64,000 nucleotides of DNA from positions 103,078 through 167,077 of the forward strand of contig CACJZK010000002.1 of the NCBI GenBank assembly GCA_902597875.1. Direction: 5' to 3'. The notes beneath the pieces were generated by a model, which saw nothing but the letters and a program-made list of their open reading frames with translations, was not told the DNA's origin and ran no database searches. The translations under genes and the position numbers were made by a program. The DNA comes from an uncultured Pelagibacteraceae bacterium (GTDB lineage Bacteria > Pseudomonadota > Alphaproteobacteria > Pelagibacterales > Pelagibacteraceae). Numbering within the stretch: position 1 is the stretch's first letter; each line of letters begins with the position of its first letter. Positions 28,029-36,615 of this stretch are shown piece after piece.

Positions 28029-28862
28029 TTATATATTTAAATATCTATATAAAAATATTGTTCCTATAACATAAAGAAAGATACCAAAAAATTTCTGTAA
28101 TTTAATTTTGTCTATCTCGTGAGCTGTGTTGGCCCCGACTCTTGCCATAAATGTGGTTACAGGAATAAAAATTAAAAATGCAGGAATATTAATAAATCCA
28201 ACACTTAGAGGCAAATTTGCCTTGAGAAATGAACCTGAAATTAAAAAACCAACAGCACCAAATAAAGCTATGATAAATCCTACTGCTGCAGCACTACCTA
28301 TTGCAATATTAATTGAATACCCAAAATACCTTAAAATTGGAACGTTCATGACTGCTCCACCTATACCCATTGGTGCCGAGACAAATCCCGAGATAAATCC
28401 AAAGATAACTTTATGATAAAGGCTAAATTTTTTTTTAATTTTTTTCGTTTTTTCTTGAAGTAATAATAAATATGTGCCTAAAAAGTAAACTACAATTGAA
28501 AAGAAAACCATCAACGATTTTGTTTTCATTAAAGCAGCGAAAAGAGTTCCTGTTAATACTCCTGAAACAACATATATTCCATAAGTTTTTATGACGTTAA
28601 TATCTACAGCTTTGTGTTTTTTGTGGGTTAAAACAGAAACTACAGAGGTTGGAATAATTATAGCAAATGAAGTTCCTACAGCTAAATGCATTAAATATTG
28701 TTTGTCTATATTTAAAGTTTCGAAAATAAAAAAAAGAAATGGTACAGTTATAAGCCCGCCTCCAATTCCAAAAAGACCTGCAAAAAAACCAACTGGTATA
28801 GCTGTAATCAACATAATAATAATAAAAAATAAAATGTTGTTAGCTTCTAGAATTTCTGTCAT
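28029..28862 (-). CDS. TauE/SafE-family membrane permease
   Basis: The 277-residue protein has around eight hydrophobic segments, with GFFAGLFGIGGGLITVPFLF near the N terminus and a repeat, GFISGFVSAPMGIGGAVMNV, in the second half. These glycine-rich duplicates define the TauE/SafE (UPF0721) family, whose members export or import organosulfur anions and sulfite. A sulfonate/sulfite role would suit the taurine-type locus at 56-64 kb, but that is inference. It overlaps dusA in an ATGA arrangement. Confidence 0.82.
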   Translation of the reverse strand: MTEILEANNILFFIIIMLITAIPVGFFAGLFGIGGGLITVPFLFFIFETLNIDKQYLMHLAVGTSFAIIIPTSVVSVLTHKKHKAVDINVIKTYGIYVVSGVLTGTLFAALMKTKSLMVFFSIVVYFLGTYLLLLQEKTKKIKKKFSLYHKVIFGFISGFVSAPMGIGGAVMNVPILRYFGYSINIAIGSAAAVGFIIALFGAVGFLISGSFLKANLPLSVGFINIPAFLIFIPVTTFMARVGANTAHEIDKIKLQKFFGIFLYVIGTIFLYRYLNI

Positions 28863-29851
28863 GAGATTGTCTGATTTGCCTTTTCATTATTTTGTGCAAT
28901 TTCCATAATATGATCTACTTTTTGAAAATCGGAATCTCTTGCCATCATATTATCACTTAAAAATCTTTTCCATTTATTTGCTCCATTTTGTCCATAATAA
29001 AGTCCTACTGTATGTCTCATTATCTGATTTACCCTTGTGCCCTTAAGTGTTTCATCTTTTACATATTCAACTAATTTTTCAGCTATTTCAGATCTTGAGG
29101 GTACATTCAAATTACTAAAGATTTCTTTTTCTATTTCCGCCAAAAAGTACGGGTTTTGATAAACTGCCCTGCCTATCATTACTCCATCACATTTTTTAAG
29201 ATGTTCTTTTATCTGTAAACAATTTGTAATGCCTCCATTAATAATGATTTCTAAATTTGGATTATTTTTTTTAATTTCATATACCATTGGATAGTTTAAT
29301 TTGGGTATTTTTAAGTTTTCTTTGGGTGTCAAACCTTTTAAAATTGCTTTTCTTGCATGAAGAATTATTGTTTTGCAACCCGCATCGGAAATTTTATTAA
29401 CAAAATTGTTTAAATACTGAAAATTTTCAGTATCGTCAAATCCAATTCTTGTTTTAGCAGTTACTGGTATACTGCAAGATTTAACCATTTCATTTACACA
29501 TTCTGCTACCAAATCAGGTTCTTTGATTAAACATGCACCAAACCTATTTTTTTGAACTTTTTTACTTGGACATCCAAGATTAATATTTATTTCATCATAA
29601 CCTAAGTCTTCAGCTATTTTGCATACTGAAGATAATTCTTTTTTATCAGAACCGCCAACTTGAAGACCCAACGGTTTTTCAATTTCATTAAACCCTAAAA
29701 TCTTACTTCTGTCTCCGTGGATTGCTGATTTAGTTGCAACCATCTCTGTGTAAAGCATAACTTTCTTGCTTAATAGACGTAAAAAAAATCTTTCATGTCT
29801 ATCTGTACAATCCATCATAGGAGCAACAGAGACTTTTCTATTTATTTTCAA
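28859..29851 (-). CDS. dusA: tRNA-dihydrouridine synthase A
   Basis: The 330-residue flavoenzyme reduces uridines in the tRNA D-loop. The opening VSVAPMMDCTDRHERFFLR, GLQVGG, NINLGCPSKKVQKNRFGACL (catalytic Cys in the last part) and GVMIGRAVYQNP fit the DusA subgroup. No ATG lies ahead of the conserved start, so translation begins at TTG 29851, directly after the rpoZ stop. It is the middle gene of an rpoZ-dusA-tauE/safE-like unit. Confidence 0.92.
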   Translation of the reverse strand: MKINRKVSVAPMMDCTDRHERFFLRLLSKKVMLYTEMVATKSAIHGDRSKILGFNEIEKPLGLQVGGSDKKELSSVCKIAEDLGYDEININLGCPSKKVQKNRFGACLIKEPDLVAECVNEMVKSCSIPVTAKTRIGFDDTENFQYLNNFVNKISDAGCKTIILHARKAILKGLTPKENLKIPKLNYPMVYEIKKNNPNLEIIINGGITNCLQIKEHLKKCDGVMIGRAVYQNPYFLAEIEKEIFSNLNVPSRSEIAEKLVEYVKDETLKGTRVNQIMRHTVGLYYGQNGANKWKRFLSDNMMARDSDFQKVDHIMEIAQNNEKANQTIS

Positions 29852-30292
29852 TTATTTATTTTCTTCTGTGGGAACTTGAGTTTTTTCTTTTAATTCTAAA
29901 GCTTCTTCTTTAAGTTCTAGAGGCTTCTCTTTTTTTATTTCGGGGATCTTTCTTGTTCTTTTTGAAGGTAGTATTGCTACACCACTTTTTGAAATTTGAC
30001 CTTTGTAAAGATTTTCAAATTCGTCATTTTCTTCAACCTCAACCTCCTCTTGATTTGCCTCTTCATCAGGCTCTTTTCTTAGTCTGCTAATCGCACTTTT
30101 TTCTAATTCATCAATCGCAATTTTACCGTCTCCGATTTCCCTCAGAGAGATAATGGTTTTCTTGTCATTGTCTTCTTCTACTAACATTTGAGCACCAGAG
30201 TTTAATTGGGTTGTTCTTTCTTTAGCTAATAAAACTAAATCGTACTGGTTATCTATTTGAGCAAGACAATCTTCTACGGTAATTCGTGCCAT
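29852..30292 (-). CDS. rpoZ: RNA polymerase omega subunit with long acidic C-terminal tail
   Basis: The first ~65 residues are classic omega (MARITVEDCLAQIDNQYDLV, then AKERTTQLNSGA), which helps assemble RNA polymerase around beta prime. The rest, to residue 146, is a Glu/Lys-rich low-complexity tail that includes near-repeats of LELKEE. That makes the protein longer than the 91-residue E. coli subunit. The tail may be disordered. A promoter-like pair lies upstream. Confidence 0.92.
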   Translation of the reverse strand: MARITVEDCLAQIDNQYDLVLLAKERTTQLNSGAQMLVEEDNDKKTIISLREIGDGKIAIDELEKSAISRLRKEPDEEANQEEVEVEENDEFENLYKGQISKSGVAILPSKRTRKIPEIKKEKPLELKEEALELKEKTQVPTEENK

Positions 30293-30301
30293 GATGCAGA
30301 G

Positions 30302-30330
30302 TATATATTCAAATAATCCAAATAAATCAA
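30302..30330 (-). promoter_or_regulatory. candidate sigma-70 promoter of rpoZ-dusA
   Basis: On the minus strand TTGATT (30325-30330) and TATATA (30302-30307) are spaced by 17 bp in the 40-bp gap between the MFS gene and rpoZ. The predicted leader is very short, as for rpsD. Confidence 0.45.
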
Positions 30331-30332
30331 TA

Positions 30333-31550
30333 TTATTTTGAGAGCTTTATTGGTTCTAGACTTTTTCTTATAACAATTAAAAGAGCTAGTGAAATAAGGA
30401 TATAAATTCCCGAAACTAAAGCGATATCTTCTATGGAAAATCCATTATCAATTAATATTCCAAATACAGCTGTTCCAAAAGCAGTGGAAAATACCATAAA
30501 AGAAGTAGTTAGCGCTTTGATTGAACCTATAAATTTCACTCCATAAATTTCTGCCCAAGTAGATGAACCAAGAACATTGGCCAAACCGTTAGAAATACCA
30601 ACCAGCCCCAGAAAAACATAAGAAGATACTTCATGTTTATTAAAAAAAAGAACAAGCATGGACAAAAGTAAAGGTAAGTTCATTAATGGAATTAATTTTC
30701 TACTAGTAAATTTGTCAACCAAAAAGCCAGAAAAAAATAATGTTATAATTGATGTAATTGAATAAACCATAAAAGCTTTTGGAATCGTATACAGACCCCA
30801 AATTTTTGATTCAGATATAAAAGATTGGTATACAAAAATACCTGTTGCGATCCATGGCATTGCTAACATGTTTAAAGAAACAATATAGAATCTATAATCT
30901 TTTAATACTTCTATTCTTCTCCAACTCTTAATTTTAATATTTTTAATATTTTTATCTTTAACTACTTCTCTAGAATCTAACTTAATAGTCTTAATGGTAT
31001 TTAAGATTATCAAAGGCAAAAAAACAATAATGATTAAAGCAATACCTTGCCAGACTGTTCTCCAAGAATAAATCATTAATAAATAAGTTATAAGAACCGG
31101 TAAAATAAATTCAGCTGATGATAAACCAAACCAGATAGTACTTAGAGCTTTACCTCTCGATTTTTCAAAAAATCTTGAAATAGTAGTAGAAGATGTGTGG
31201 CTCATTAAACCTTGTCCAGAAAATCTCATCAAAAATATTCCTGCTGCAAAAAAATAAATGCTATTTATGAAAGAAAAGAAAAGAGATGATAAAAATAATA
31301 ATATTATTACAAAAAAAGAATAATAAATTATTTGATAATCGTCGATTTTCTTGCCAACCCAAATTAATAACAAACTAGAAAAAATTGTTGCAACAGCATA
31401 AATATTTCCAAATTGCCCATGTGATATACCTAATTCATTTCTAATAGGTGCGTTAAACAATCCCAAAAAAAAACTCTGTCCAAAACTTGAAAAAAATGTA
31501 AATATAAATCCAAAAATTATTACTTTTTTATTTAACGAAAGGTTAATCAT
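30333..31550 (-). CDS. MFS transporter
   Basis: The 405-residue protein is strongly hydrophobic with about 12 predicted membrane spans. A basic/acidic loop, GKKIDDYQI, follows TM2, at the site of the MFS signature, and LVDKFTSRKLIPL occupies the equivalent position in the second half. GQFGNIYAVATI and FSGQGLMSHTSSTTISRFFE resemble oxalate/formate-antiporter-like or monocarboxylate carriers, but the substrate is unknown. Its ATG is two bases from the start codon of the divergent dehydrogenase gene. Confidence 0.85.
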   Translation of the reverse strand: MINLSLNKKVIIFGFIFTFFSSFGQSFFLGLFNAPIRNELGISHGQFGNIYAVATIFSSLLLIWVGKKIDDYQIIYYSFFVIILLFLSSLFFSFINSIYFFAAGIFLMRFSGQGLMSHTSSTTISRFFEKSRGKALSTIWFGLSSAEFILPVLITYLLMIYSWRTVWQGIALIIIVFLPLIILNTIKTIKLDSREVVKDKNIKNIKIKSWRRIEVLKDYRFYIVSLNMLAMPWIATGIFVYQSFISESKIWGLYTIPKAFMVYSITSIITLFFSGFLVDKFTSRKLIPLMNLPLLLSMLVLFFNKHEVSSYVFLGLVGISNGLANVLGSSTWAEIYGVKFIGSIKALTTSFMVFSTAFGTAVFGILIDNGFSIEDIALVSGIYILISLALLIVIRKSLEPIKLSK

Positions 31551-31552
31551 TA

Positions 31553-32422
31553 ATGAACTTTAAAGTTGCTTTCATTGGTTTGGGCGTAATGGGTTACCCT
31601 ATGGCAGGTTATATATCAAAAGCTGGTCATGATGTAACTGTTTATAATCGAACAAAATCTAAAGCTGAAAAATGGGTTAAAACATACAAAGGTAAAGTAG
31701 CTGATACCCCAATGGATGCCTCAAAAGATTGCGATTTTATTTTTACCTGCGTTGGAAATGACAACGATTTAAGAGAAGTTACTTTAGGAAATATGGGTTT
31801 ATTTAAAACAGTTAAAAAAGGTGCAATTTATGTCGACAACACTACTGCATCGGCAAACATCGCTAGAGAACTTTACAAGGAAGCTAAAACAAAAGGATTT
31901 GATTTCCTAGATGCGCCTATTTCAGGAGGTCAAGCAGGTGCTGAAGGCGGAATACTTACAGTAATGGTCGGTGGAGATGAGTCTCCTTTTAAAAAAGCTG
32001 AGCCTATTATTGATTGCTATAGTAAAAAAATAAAATTACTGGGGCCTTCAGGCAGTGGCCAATTAACTAAAATGGTAAATCAAATTTGTATTGCTGGACT
32101 TGTTCAGGGTTTATCTGAGGCAATAAACTTTGGAATAAATGCTGGGTTGAATATGTACGAAGTTATTGAAGTTATTTCAAAAGGTGCAGCTCAATCATGG
32201 CAAATGGAAAATAGACATAAAACTATGATAGAGGATAAATTTGACTATGGTTTTGCAGTTGATTGGATGAGAAAAGATTTAAAAATAGCAATGGACGAGG
32301 CAAAAAAAAATAATTCGCCTCTACCTGTTACAAAAATAATCGATGAATATTACGCTGAAGTTCAAAAAATGGGTGGTCAAAGATGGGATACATCTAGCTT
32401 AATTAAAAGGTTTAGAAAATAA
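31553..32422 (+). CDS. beta-hydroxyacid dehydrogenase (3-hydroxyisobutyrate / tartronate semialdehyde reductase family)
   Basis: The 289-residue protein has the N-terminal NAD(P)-binding GLGVMGYPMAGYISKAGHDV, the substrate-binding DAPISGGQAGAEGG and the catalytic-lysine helix SGSGQLTKMVNQ. These are the three blocks of the family. The substrate could be 3-hydroxyisobutyrate, 2-hydroxy-3-oxopropionate or succinic semialdehyde. It starts with ATG two bases away from the divergent MFS gene and is followed after 3 bp by a flavin-type oxidase gene. Confidence 0.87.
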   Translation: MNFKVAFIGLGVMGYPMAGYISKAGHDVTVYNRTKSKAEKWVKTYKGKVADTPMDASKDCDFIFTCVGNDNDLREVTLGNMGLFKTVKKGAIYVDNTTASANIARELYKEAKTKGFDFLDAPISGGQAGAEGGILTVMVGGDESPFKKAEPIIDCYSKKIKLLGPSGSGQLTKMVNQICIAGLVQGLSEAINFGINAGLNMYEVIEVISKGAAQSWQMENRHKTMIEDKFDYGFAVDWMRKDLKIAMDEAKKNNSPLPVTKIIDEYYAEVQKMGGQRWDTSSLIKRFRK

Positions 32423-32425
32423 AAA

Positions 32426-33034
32426 GTGTCAGAAACAGTAAGTTATTACGAGAATTCGCAAGAAATTGAAAAAAAAATATGGGATCTTTTATATGATGCA
32501 GTGAAAAATAGATCCTCCGAATTTAGAACTCCAGTTTTTATTTGTGGAAATGAAAAAGATTTAGATGGAAGAGTCGTTGTATTAAGAAAAGCAGATAGAA
32601 AAAATAATTTAATTCAATATCACAGCGACATTAGATCATCCAAAATAGAAAAAATAAAAAAAAATCCAAATTGTTCGATACTATTTTATGGTAAAGAAGA
32701 AAAGATACAATTAAGAGTAAAAACTGAGTGTGAAATAAATTTTAATAATGATACAACAAAAGAGTCCTGGGAAAAGACAGGTCATGTGAGTAGAAAATGT
32801 TATTTAGTTACTAATGGCCCAGGTACTAAATCTAATAAACCAACTTCAGGTTTAGAAAATAAATTTAATAATTTTGATTTTACTAAAGAAGAAAGTGAAG
32901 CAGGATATAAGAATTTTTGTGTTATTAAATGTAAAATTAAAAGCATAGAATGGCTTTATCTTGCAGCAAAAGGTCATAGAAGAGCGCTAATTAATTTTAA
33001 TGGTTCAAAGAATTTTACTTGGTTGGTCCCTTAA
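32426..33034 (+). CDS. pyridoxamine 5'-phosphate oxidase-family (FMN split-barrel) protein
   Basis: This 202-residue protein matches the PNPOx-like flavin split barrel: GRVVVLRKADRKNNLIQYHSDIRSSK and KNPNCSILFYGKEEKIQLRV are the typical strands. It ends with an IEWLYLAAKGHRRALINF block, the family C-terminal strand. It is not the housekeeping PdxH, because the C-terminal PNPOx substrate residues are not evident. The start is GTG at 32426, directly after the dehydrogenase gene, so co-transcription is likely. The substrate is unknown. Confidence 0.75.
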   Translation: MSETVSYYENSQEIEKKIWDLLYDAVKNRSSEFRTPVFICGNEKDLDGRVVVLRKADRKNNLIQYHSDIRSSKIEKIKKNPNCSILFYGKEEKIQLRVKTECEINFNNDTTKESWEKTGHVSRKCYLVTNGPGTKSNKPTSGLENKFNNFDFTKEESEAGYKNFCVIKCKIKSIEWLYLAAKGHRRALINFNGSKNFTWLVP

Positions 33035-33045
33035 TTGCAAAAAAA

Positions 33046-33549
33046 TTACTTTTTATACCTTTTATAATTTTGGACATAATGCTCAGCATTTTCTCTTATA
33101 TGTTTGATTTCTTCATCAGTAACTTGTCTAATTACTTTTCCTGGACTCCCAACAACTAAAGATCTTTCTGGTATAACTTTATTTTCTGTAACAAGAGCAT
33201 TTGCCCCTATAATAGAGTATTTTCCTATTTTTGCTTTATTAAGTATTGTGCTCCCAATTCCTATTAAACAGTCATCCTCAATAACACATCCGTGAAGCAT
33301 AACTAAATGTCCAACCGTAACATTTTTCCCAATTATCGCTGGGCAACCCGGATCTGTATGAACAACGCTACCATCTTGAATATTGGAACCTTCGCCTATA
33401 GTGATTGGCTCAACATCTCCTCTTAAAGTTGCATTGAACCAAATGTTCGCATCTTTTTTTAATGTAACATTACCTATTAAAACTGAATTTGGTGCAAACC
33501 AACTTTCTTTGTCTAACTTTGGACTTATATTGTTGAAATCATAAATCAT
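33046..33549 (-). CDS. gamma-carbonic anhydrase-like beta-helix protein
   Basis: The 167-residue protein consists of hexapeptide repeats forming a left-handed beta-helix, with the three zinc histidines visible in VHTDPG and VGHLVMLHGC. These place it with the YrdA/PaaY/CaiE gamma-CA family. Catalytic carbonic anhydrase activity varies within the family. The gene diverges from the thioredoxin-like gene across 20 bp of pure A/T. Confidence 0.85.
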   Translation of the reverse strand: MIYDFNNISPKLDKESWFAPNSVLIGNVTLKKDANIWFNATLRGDVEPITIGEGSNIQDGSVVHTDPGCPAIIGKNVTVGHLVMLHGCVIEDDCLIGIGSTILNKAKIGKYSIIGANALVTENKVIPERSLVVGSPGKVIRQVTDEEIKHIRENAEHYVQNYKRYKK

Positions 33550-33569
33550 TATTATAATTATAATATATT

Positions 33570-34124
33570 ATGGTTCTAACAAAAACACCTATTTGTAACT
33601 TTGGGGAAAAACTGCATAGTTTTGAGTTAAAAGGCATAGATAATAAGTTGCATAAATTAGAAGATTGTTTGGGAAAAAAAGGAACGTTGATAATGTTTAT
33701 TTGTAATCATTGTCCATATGTTAAAGCTGTAATTGAAGATATTGTTAAAGACACTGTTAAGTTAAAACAGATTGGAATAAATTCTATAGCCATAATGTCA
33801 AATGATGCAAAAAATTATCCCGAAGACTCTTTTCCCAAAATGAGAGAATTTTCTAAAACTTATAACTTTAATTTTCCTTACTTAATAGATGAGACTCAAG
33901 AAGTTGCTAGGAAGTATGGTGCTGTCTGTACGCCAGATTTTTTTGGCTATAATAAAAATTTAGAGCTTCAATATAGAGGTAGAATTAAAGAGTTGAAGGA
34001 TCTTAAACCAGTTAACAATTTAGAGAGTGAGTTATTAAATGCTATGAAAATAATTTCAAAAACTGGACAAGGACCCAAGATGCAAATTCCTAGTATGGGA
34101 TGTAATATAAAGTGGATTAATTAA
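33570..34124 (+). CDS. thioredoxin-fold redoxin (AhpC/TSA-like) with CNHCP motif
   Basis: The 184-residue protein has a TlpA/AhpC-type fold with the active-site segment IMFICNHCPYVKAV, a CxxC pair followed by cis-Pro features (GAVCTPDFF). Members of this group are widespread, uncharacterised cytosolic thiol proteins. There is no signal peptide. The stop overlaps the start of the GT4 gene (TAATG). The likely role is thiol-disulfide exchange or peroxide reduction. Confidence 0.8.
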   Translation: MVLTKTPICNFGEKLHSFELKGIDNKLHKLEDCLGKKGTLIMFICNHCPYVKAVIEDIVKDTVKLKQIGINSIAIMSNDAKNYPEDSFPKMREFSKTYNFNFPYLIDETQEVARKYGAVCTPDFFGYNKNLELQYRGRIKELKDLKPVNNLESELLNAMKIISKTGQGPKMQIPSMGCNIKWIN

Positions 34125-35215
34125 TGTTTGTCATTTCTACAAGAAATTTTCCTCCGGAGATTGGAGGCATTCAGAATCTAATGGAAGGTTTAGCTCATGC
34201 TCTTGTAAGTCACGGGCCAGTGAAAGTGTTTGCTGACTCCCACACGGACTCTGAAAAATATGACAAAAATTCTAATATAGATATAAGTAGAATTTCAGGT
34301 TTTAAAATATTTAGAAAATATAGAAAAGCAAACTTAATCCATGATTATGTCAAAAATAATAATATAAGAGCAATTTTTTTAGATCACTGGAAAAGTTTAG
34401 AAAATTTAAACGATAATATATTTAAAAATATCCCATCTTTCTGTTTAATTCATTCCAAGGAAATAAACCACCCCGTAAATGGTTACTTGAATAAAAGAAT
34501 GATAAGATCTTTGAATAAGGCTAAATTTATTATTGCTAACTCAAAATTTACAAAAAAGTTAGCGAGTGACCTTGGAGTTAATAATGAAAAAATTTATGTA
34601 ATCAATCCAGGGTCAAATTATCCAATCGAAATAAAAAATGAATATGATTCTGAAGCAAAAAAAATATTTGGAAATGCTTTTCCAAGAATAGTTACAATTG
34701 CCCGTTTGGATAAGAGAAAAAGTCATCAGAATATATTAATGACTATTAAAAATTTAAAACCTAAATTTCCCAAAATAAAATATATTTCAATTGGAGATGG
34801 CGAAGAGAGAAATAACCTTGAGAACTTAAAAAAAGAATTAAAATTAAACGACGAGGTAAATTTTTTTTATAAATCTAATGAACAGTTAAAAGTAGCTATA
34901 CTTAAAAATTGTGATTTATTCTTAATGCCCTCAGTTATATATAAGAAATCTGTAGAAGGTTTTGGAATCTCTTTTTTAGAAGCTGGTTGTTATGGCAAAG
35001 GATCTATTGGGGGAATACATGGAGGGGAGAGAGATTCCATTAAAGATGGAGAAACAGGATATTTATGTGATGGAAATAATTTAAGTTCTATTCATGATAC
35101 TATTATTAAGTTTTTTGAGAATGATAATTATAAAAGATTTGGTGTCAACGCCTTTGAATTTTCTAAAAACTTTAAATGGAATAAAATTGTAAAAAAATAT
35201 TTAGAATTAATTTAA
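34124..35215 (+). CDS. GT4-family glycosyltransferase
   Basis: The 363-residue GT-B enzyme begins STRNFPPEIGGIQNLM, the acceptor-side loop of GT4. It continues with ARLDKRKSHQNI, the nucleotide-sugar domain start, and EGFGISFLEAGCYGKGSIGG, the EX7E motif that binds donor ribose/phosphate. The likely role is in surface polysaccharide or lipid glycosylation. Its 3' end overlaps the convergent GT9 gene by 9 nt. Donor and acceptor are unknown. Confidence 0.85.
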   Translation: MFVISTRNFPPEIGGIQNLMEGLAHALVSHGPVKVFADSHTDSEKYDKNSNIDISRISGFKIFRKYRKANLIHDYVKNNNIRAIFLDHWKSLENLNDNIFKNIPSFCLIHSKEINHPVNGYLNKRMIRSLNKAKFIIANSKFTKKLASDLGVNNEKIYVINPGSNYPIEIKNEYDSEAKKIFGNAFPRIVTIARLDKRKSHQNILMTIKNLKPKFPKIKYISIGDGEERNNLENLKKELKLNDEVNFFYKSNEQLKVAILKNCDLFLMPSVIYKKSVEGFGISFLEAGCYGKGSIGGIHGGERDSIKDGETGYLCDGNNLSSIHDTIIKFFENDNYKRFGVNAFEFSKNFKWNKIVKKYLELI

Positions 35216-36142
35216 ACTATTTTTAATTTTTTTAATTACAGTATCAACAGTAAGCGTGTTTAGATCTTGGACGGATATTGCCTCAAAATTTTGTTTTTCA
35301 ATACTAACTTTTTCGGGAGACGTGTGTTTACCAAACAATACCAAACCTTTTTTGTTAAGATGAGAGCAAATATGTGCAGGGCCAGTGTCATTAGATATTA
35401 CAAATGATGAATTATTAATTAAAGTTATTAATTGATTGATGTTCAATGGTTTTTTTTTATCGGAAAGAACAATTTCAGTATTAAAAGATTTTGCTTCATC
35501 GATTTCTCCTGGTCCTGGAGATATCAAAATGGAGTACTTATTTTTATAAATCTCTATTATTTTTTTTATTAAATCTTTAAAAAAAGGCCACTTTTTTTGA
35601 GGGTGTTTCTTAGAACAAAAAGGAAAAATTAAAATATATTCTTTGTTAGTATGTTTTTTTAATAAATTATCAATCTCAACAAAGGCCCATGAAAGATCAA
35701 TATTATTAATTTTATTAGTTTTAACTCCACTTTTTTTTAACTGCAATTCCATTCTTTGCAAAACTGGATCTTGATCGAAATCTTCTTTGTTTTGTCCCTT
35801 TTCAAGAGTTGTCTCTGTTGAAGACCAAACATTTTTTGATAATAAATATTTTCTATAAAACTTAGTCCTGCTAGAATTTTGCAAATCAAAAACATGTGAA
35901 AAGTTAAACTTAGTTAACATTTTTTTTAGAGATATAAGGTAAAATATATTCCATCGAGGGAGTCTTCTGTCTATCAAAACTCCATCTAAATATGGACATG
36001 TGGTCATAAGATTTACATATGGGCTGGAAGTGAGTAGATAAATTTTTGAATTTTTAAATGAATTTTTAATATCTTGAATTGCTCCGTTAGCTTGTATCAA
36101 ATCTCCCAAGGATCCATGTTTTATTATTAATATATTTGACAT
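35207..36142 (-). CDS. GT9-family glycosyltransferase (heptosyltransferase-like)
   Basis: The 311-residue protein opens with ILIIKHGSLGDLIQANGAI, the phosphate-binding start of the ADP-heptose:LPS heptosyltransferase family. The conserved SNDTGPAHICSHLNKKGLVLFG block follows in the C-terminal half (it binds the donor). This suggests a role in LPS core assembly. ATG 36142 is clear. The donor may be a heptose or another sugar. Confidence 0.85.
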   Translation of the reverse strand: MSNILIIKHGSLGDLIQANGAIQDIKNSFKNSKIYLLTSSPYVNLMTTCPYLDGVLIDRRLPRWNIFYLISLKKMLTKFNFSHVFDLQNSSRTKFYRKYLLSKNVWSSTETTLEKGQNKEDFDQDPVLQRMELQLKKSGVKTNKINNIDLSWAFVEIDNLLKKHTNKEYILIFPFCSKKHPQKKWPFFKDLIKKIIEIYKNKYSILISPGPGEIDEAKSFNTEIVLSDKKKPLNINQLITLINNSSFVISNDTGPAHICSHLNKKGLVLFGKHTSPEKVSIEKQNFEAISVQDLNTLTVDTVIKKIKNSLN

Positions 36143-36191
36143 TATTTTATCTGCATATATTTAATTATCTAGTATAGTCAATTATTACTTT

Positions 36192-36596
36192 ATGGATACC
36201 AAAATGGACAAAATATTGGCAGAGATATCTGCCGGTGAATTAGTAGATAAAATAACAATACTTGAAATTAAGAAAAATAAAATTTCTGATGAAAAAAAGA
36301 TAGTGGAAGTAAATAAAGAACTCAATTCTTTAAAAAAAACATTTGACAAATTTATCACTAAAAAATCCTTGATTGAAAAGCATTTTATCCAGCTAAAAGA
36401 TATAAACTTAAAATTATGGGACATAGAGGACGGAAAAAGAGAGTGTGAAAAAAAACAAGATTTTGGCGACAACTTTATTCAACTATCAAGAAATGTTTAT
36501 AAATTAAATGATTTAAGAGCAAAAATTAAATTAGAAATAAATCAAAATTTAGGATCAAATATTAAAGAAATAAAATCTTATAAATCTAAAGATTAA
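36192..36596 (+). CDS. conserved hypothetical, DUF6165-like coiled-coil protein
   Basis: This 134-residue, charged, mostly helical protein has the pattern ILAEISAGELVDKITILEIK near its start, which resembles DUF6165 proteins. Long Lys/Glu/Ile stretches (residues ~20-60 and 95-125) suggest a coiled coil. There are no membrane spans or catalytic motifs. An internal ATG at 36204 is an alternative start. Such genes often lie beside LPS glycosyltransferases, as here, so a scaffold role in glycan assembly is possible but unproven. Confidence 0.6.
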   Translation: MDTKMDKILAEISAGELVDKITILEIKKNKISDEKKIVEVNKELNSLKKTFDKFITKKSLIEKHFIQLKDINLKLWDIEDGKRECEKKQDFGDNFIQLSRNVYKLNDLRAKIKLEINQNLGSNIKEIKSYKSKD

Positions 36597-36615
36597 TTGA
36601 TCTTAGAGAATTAGG

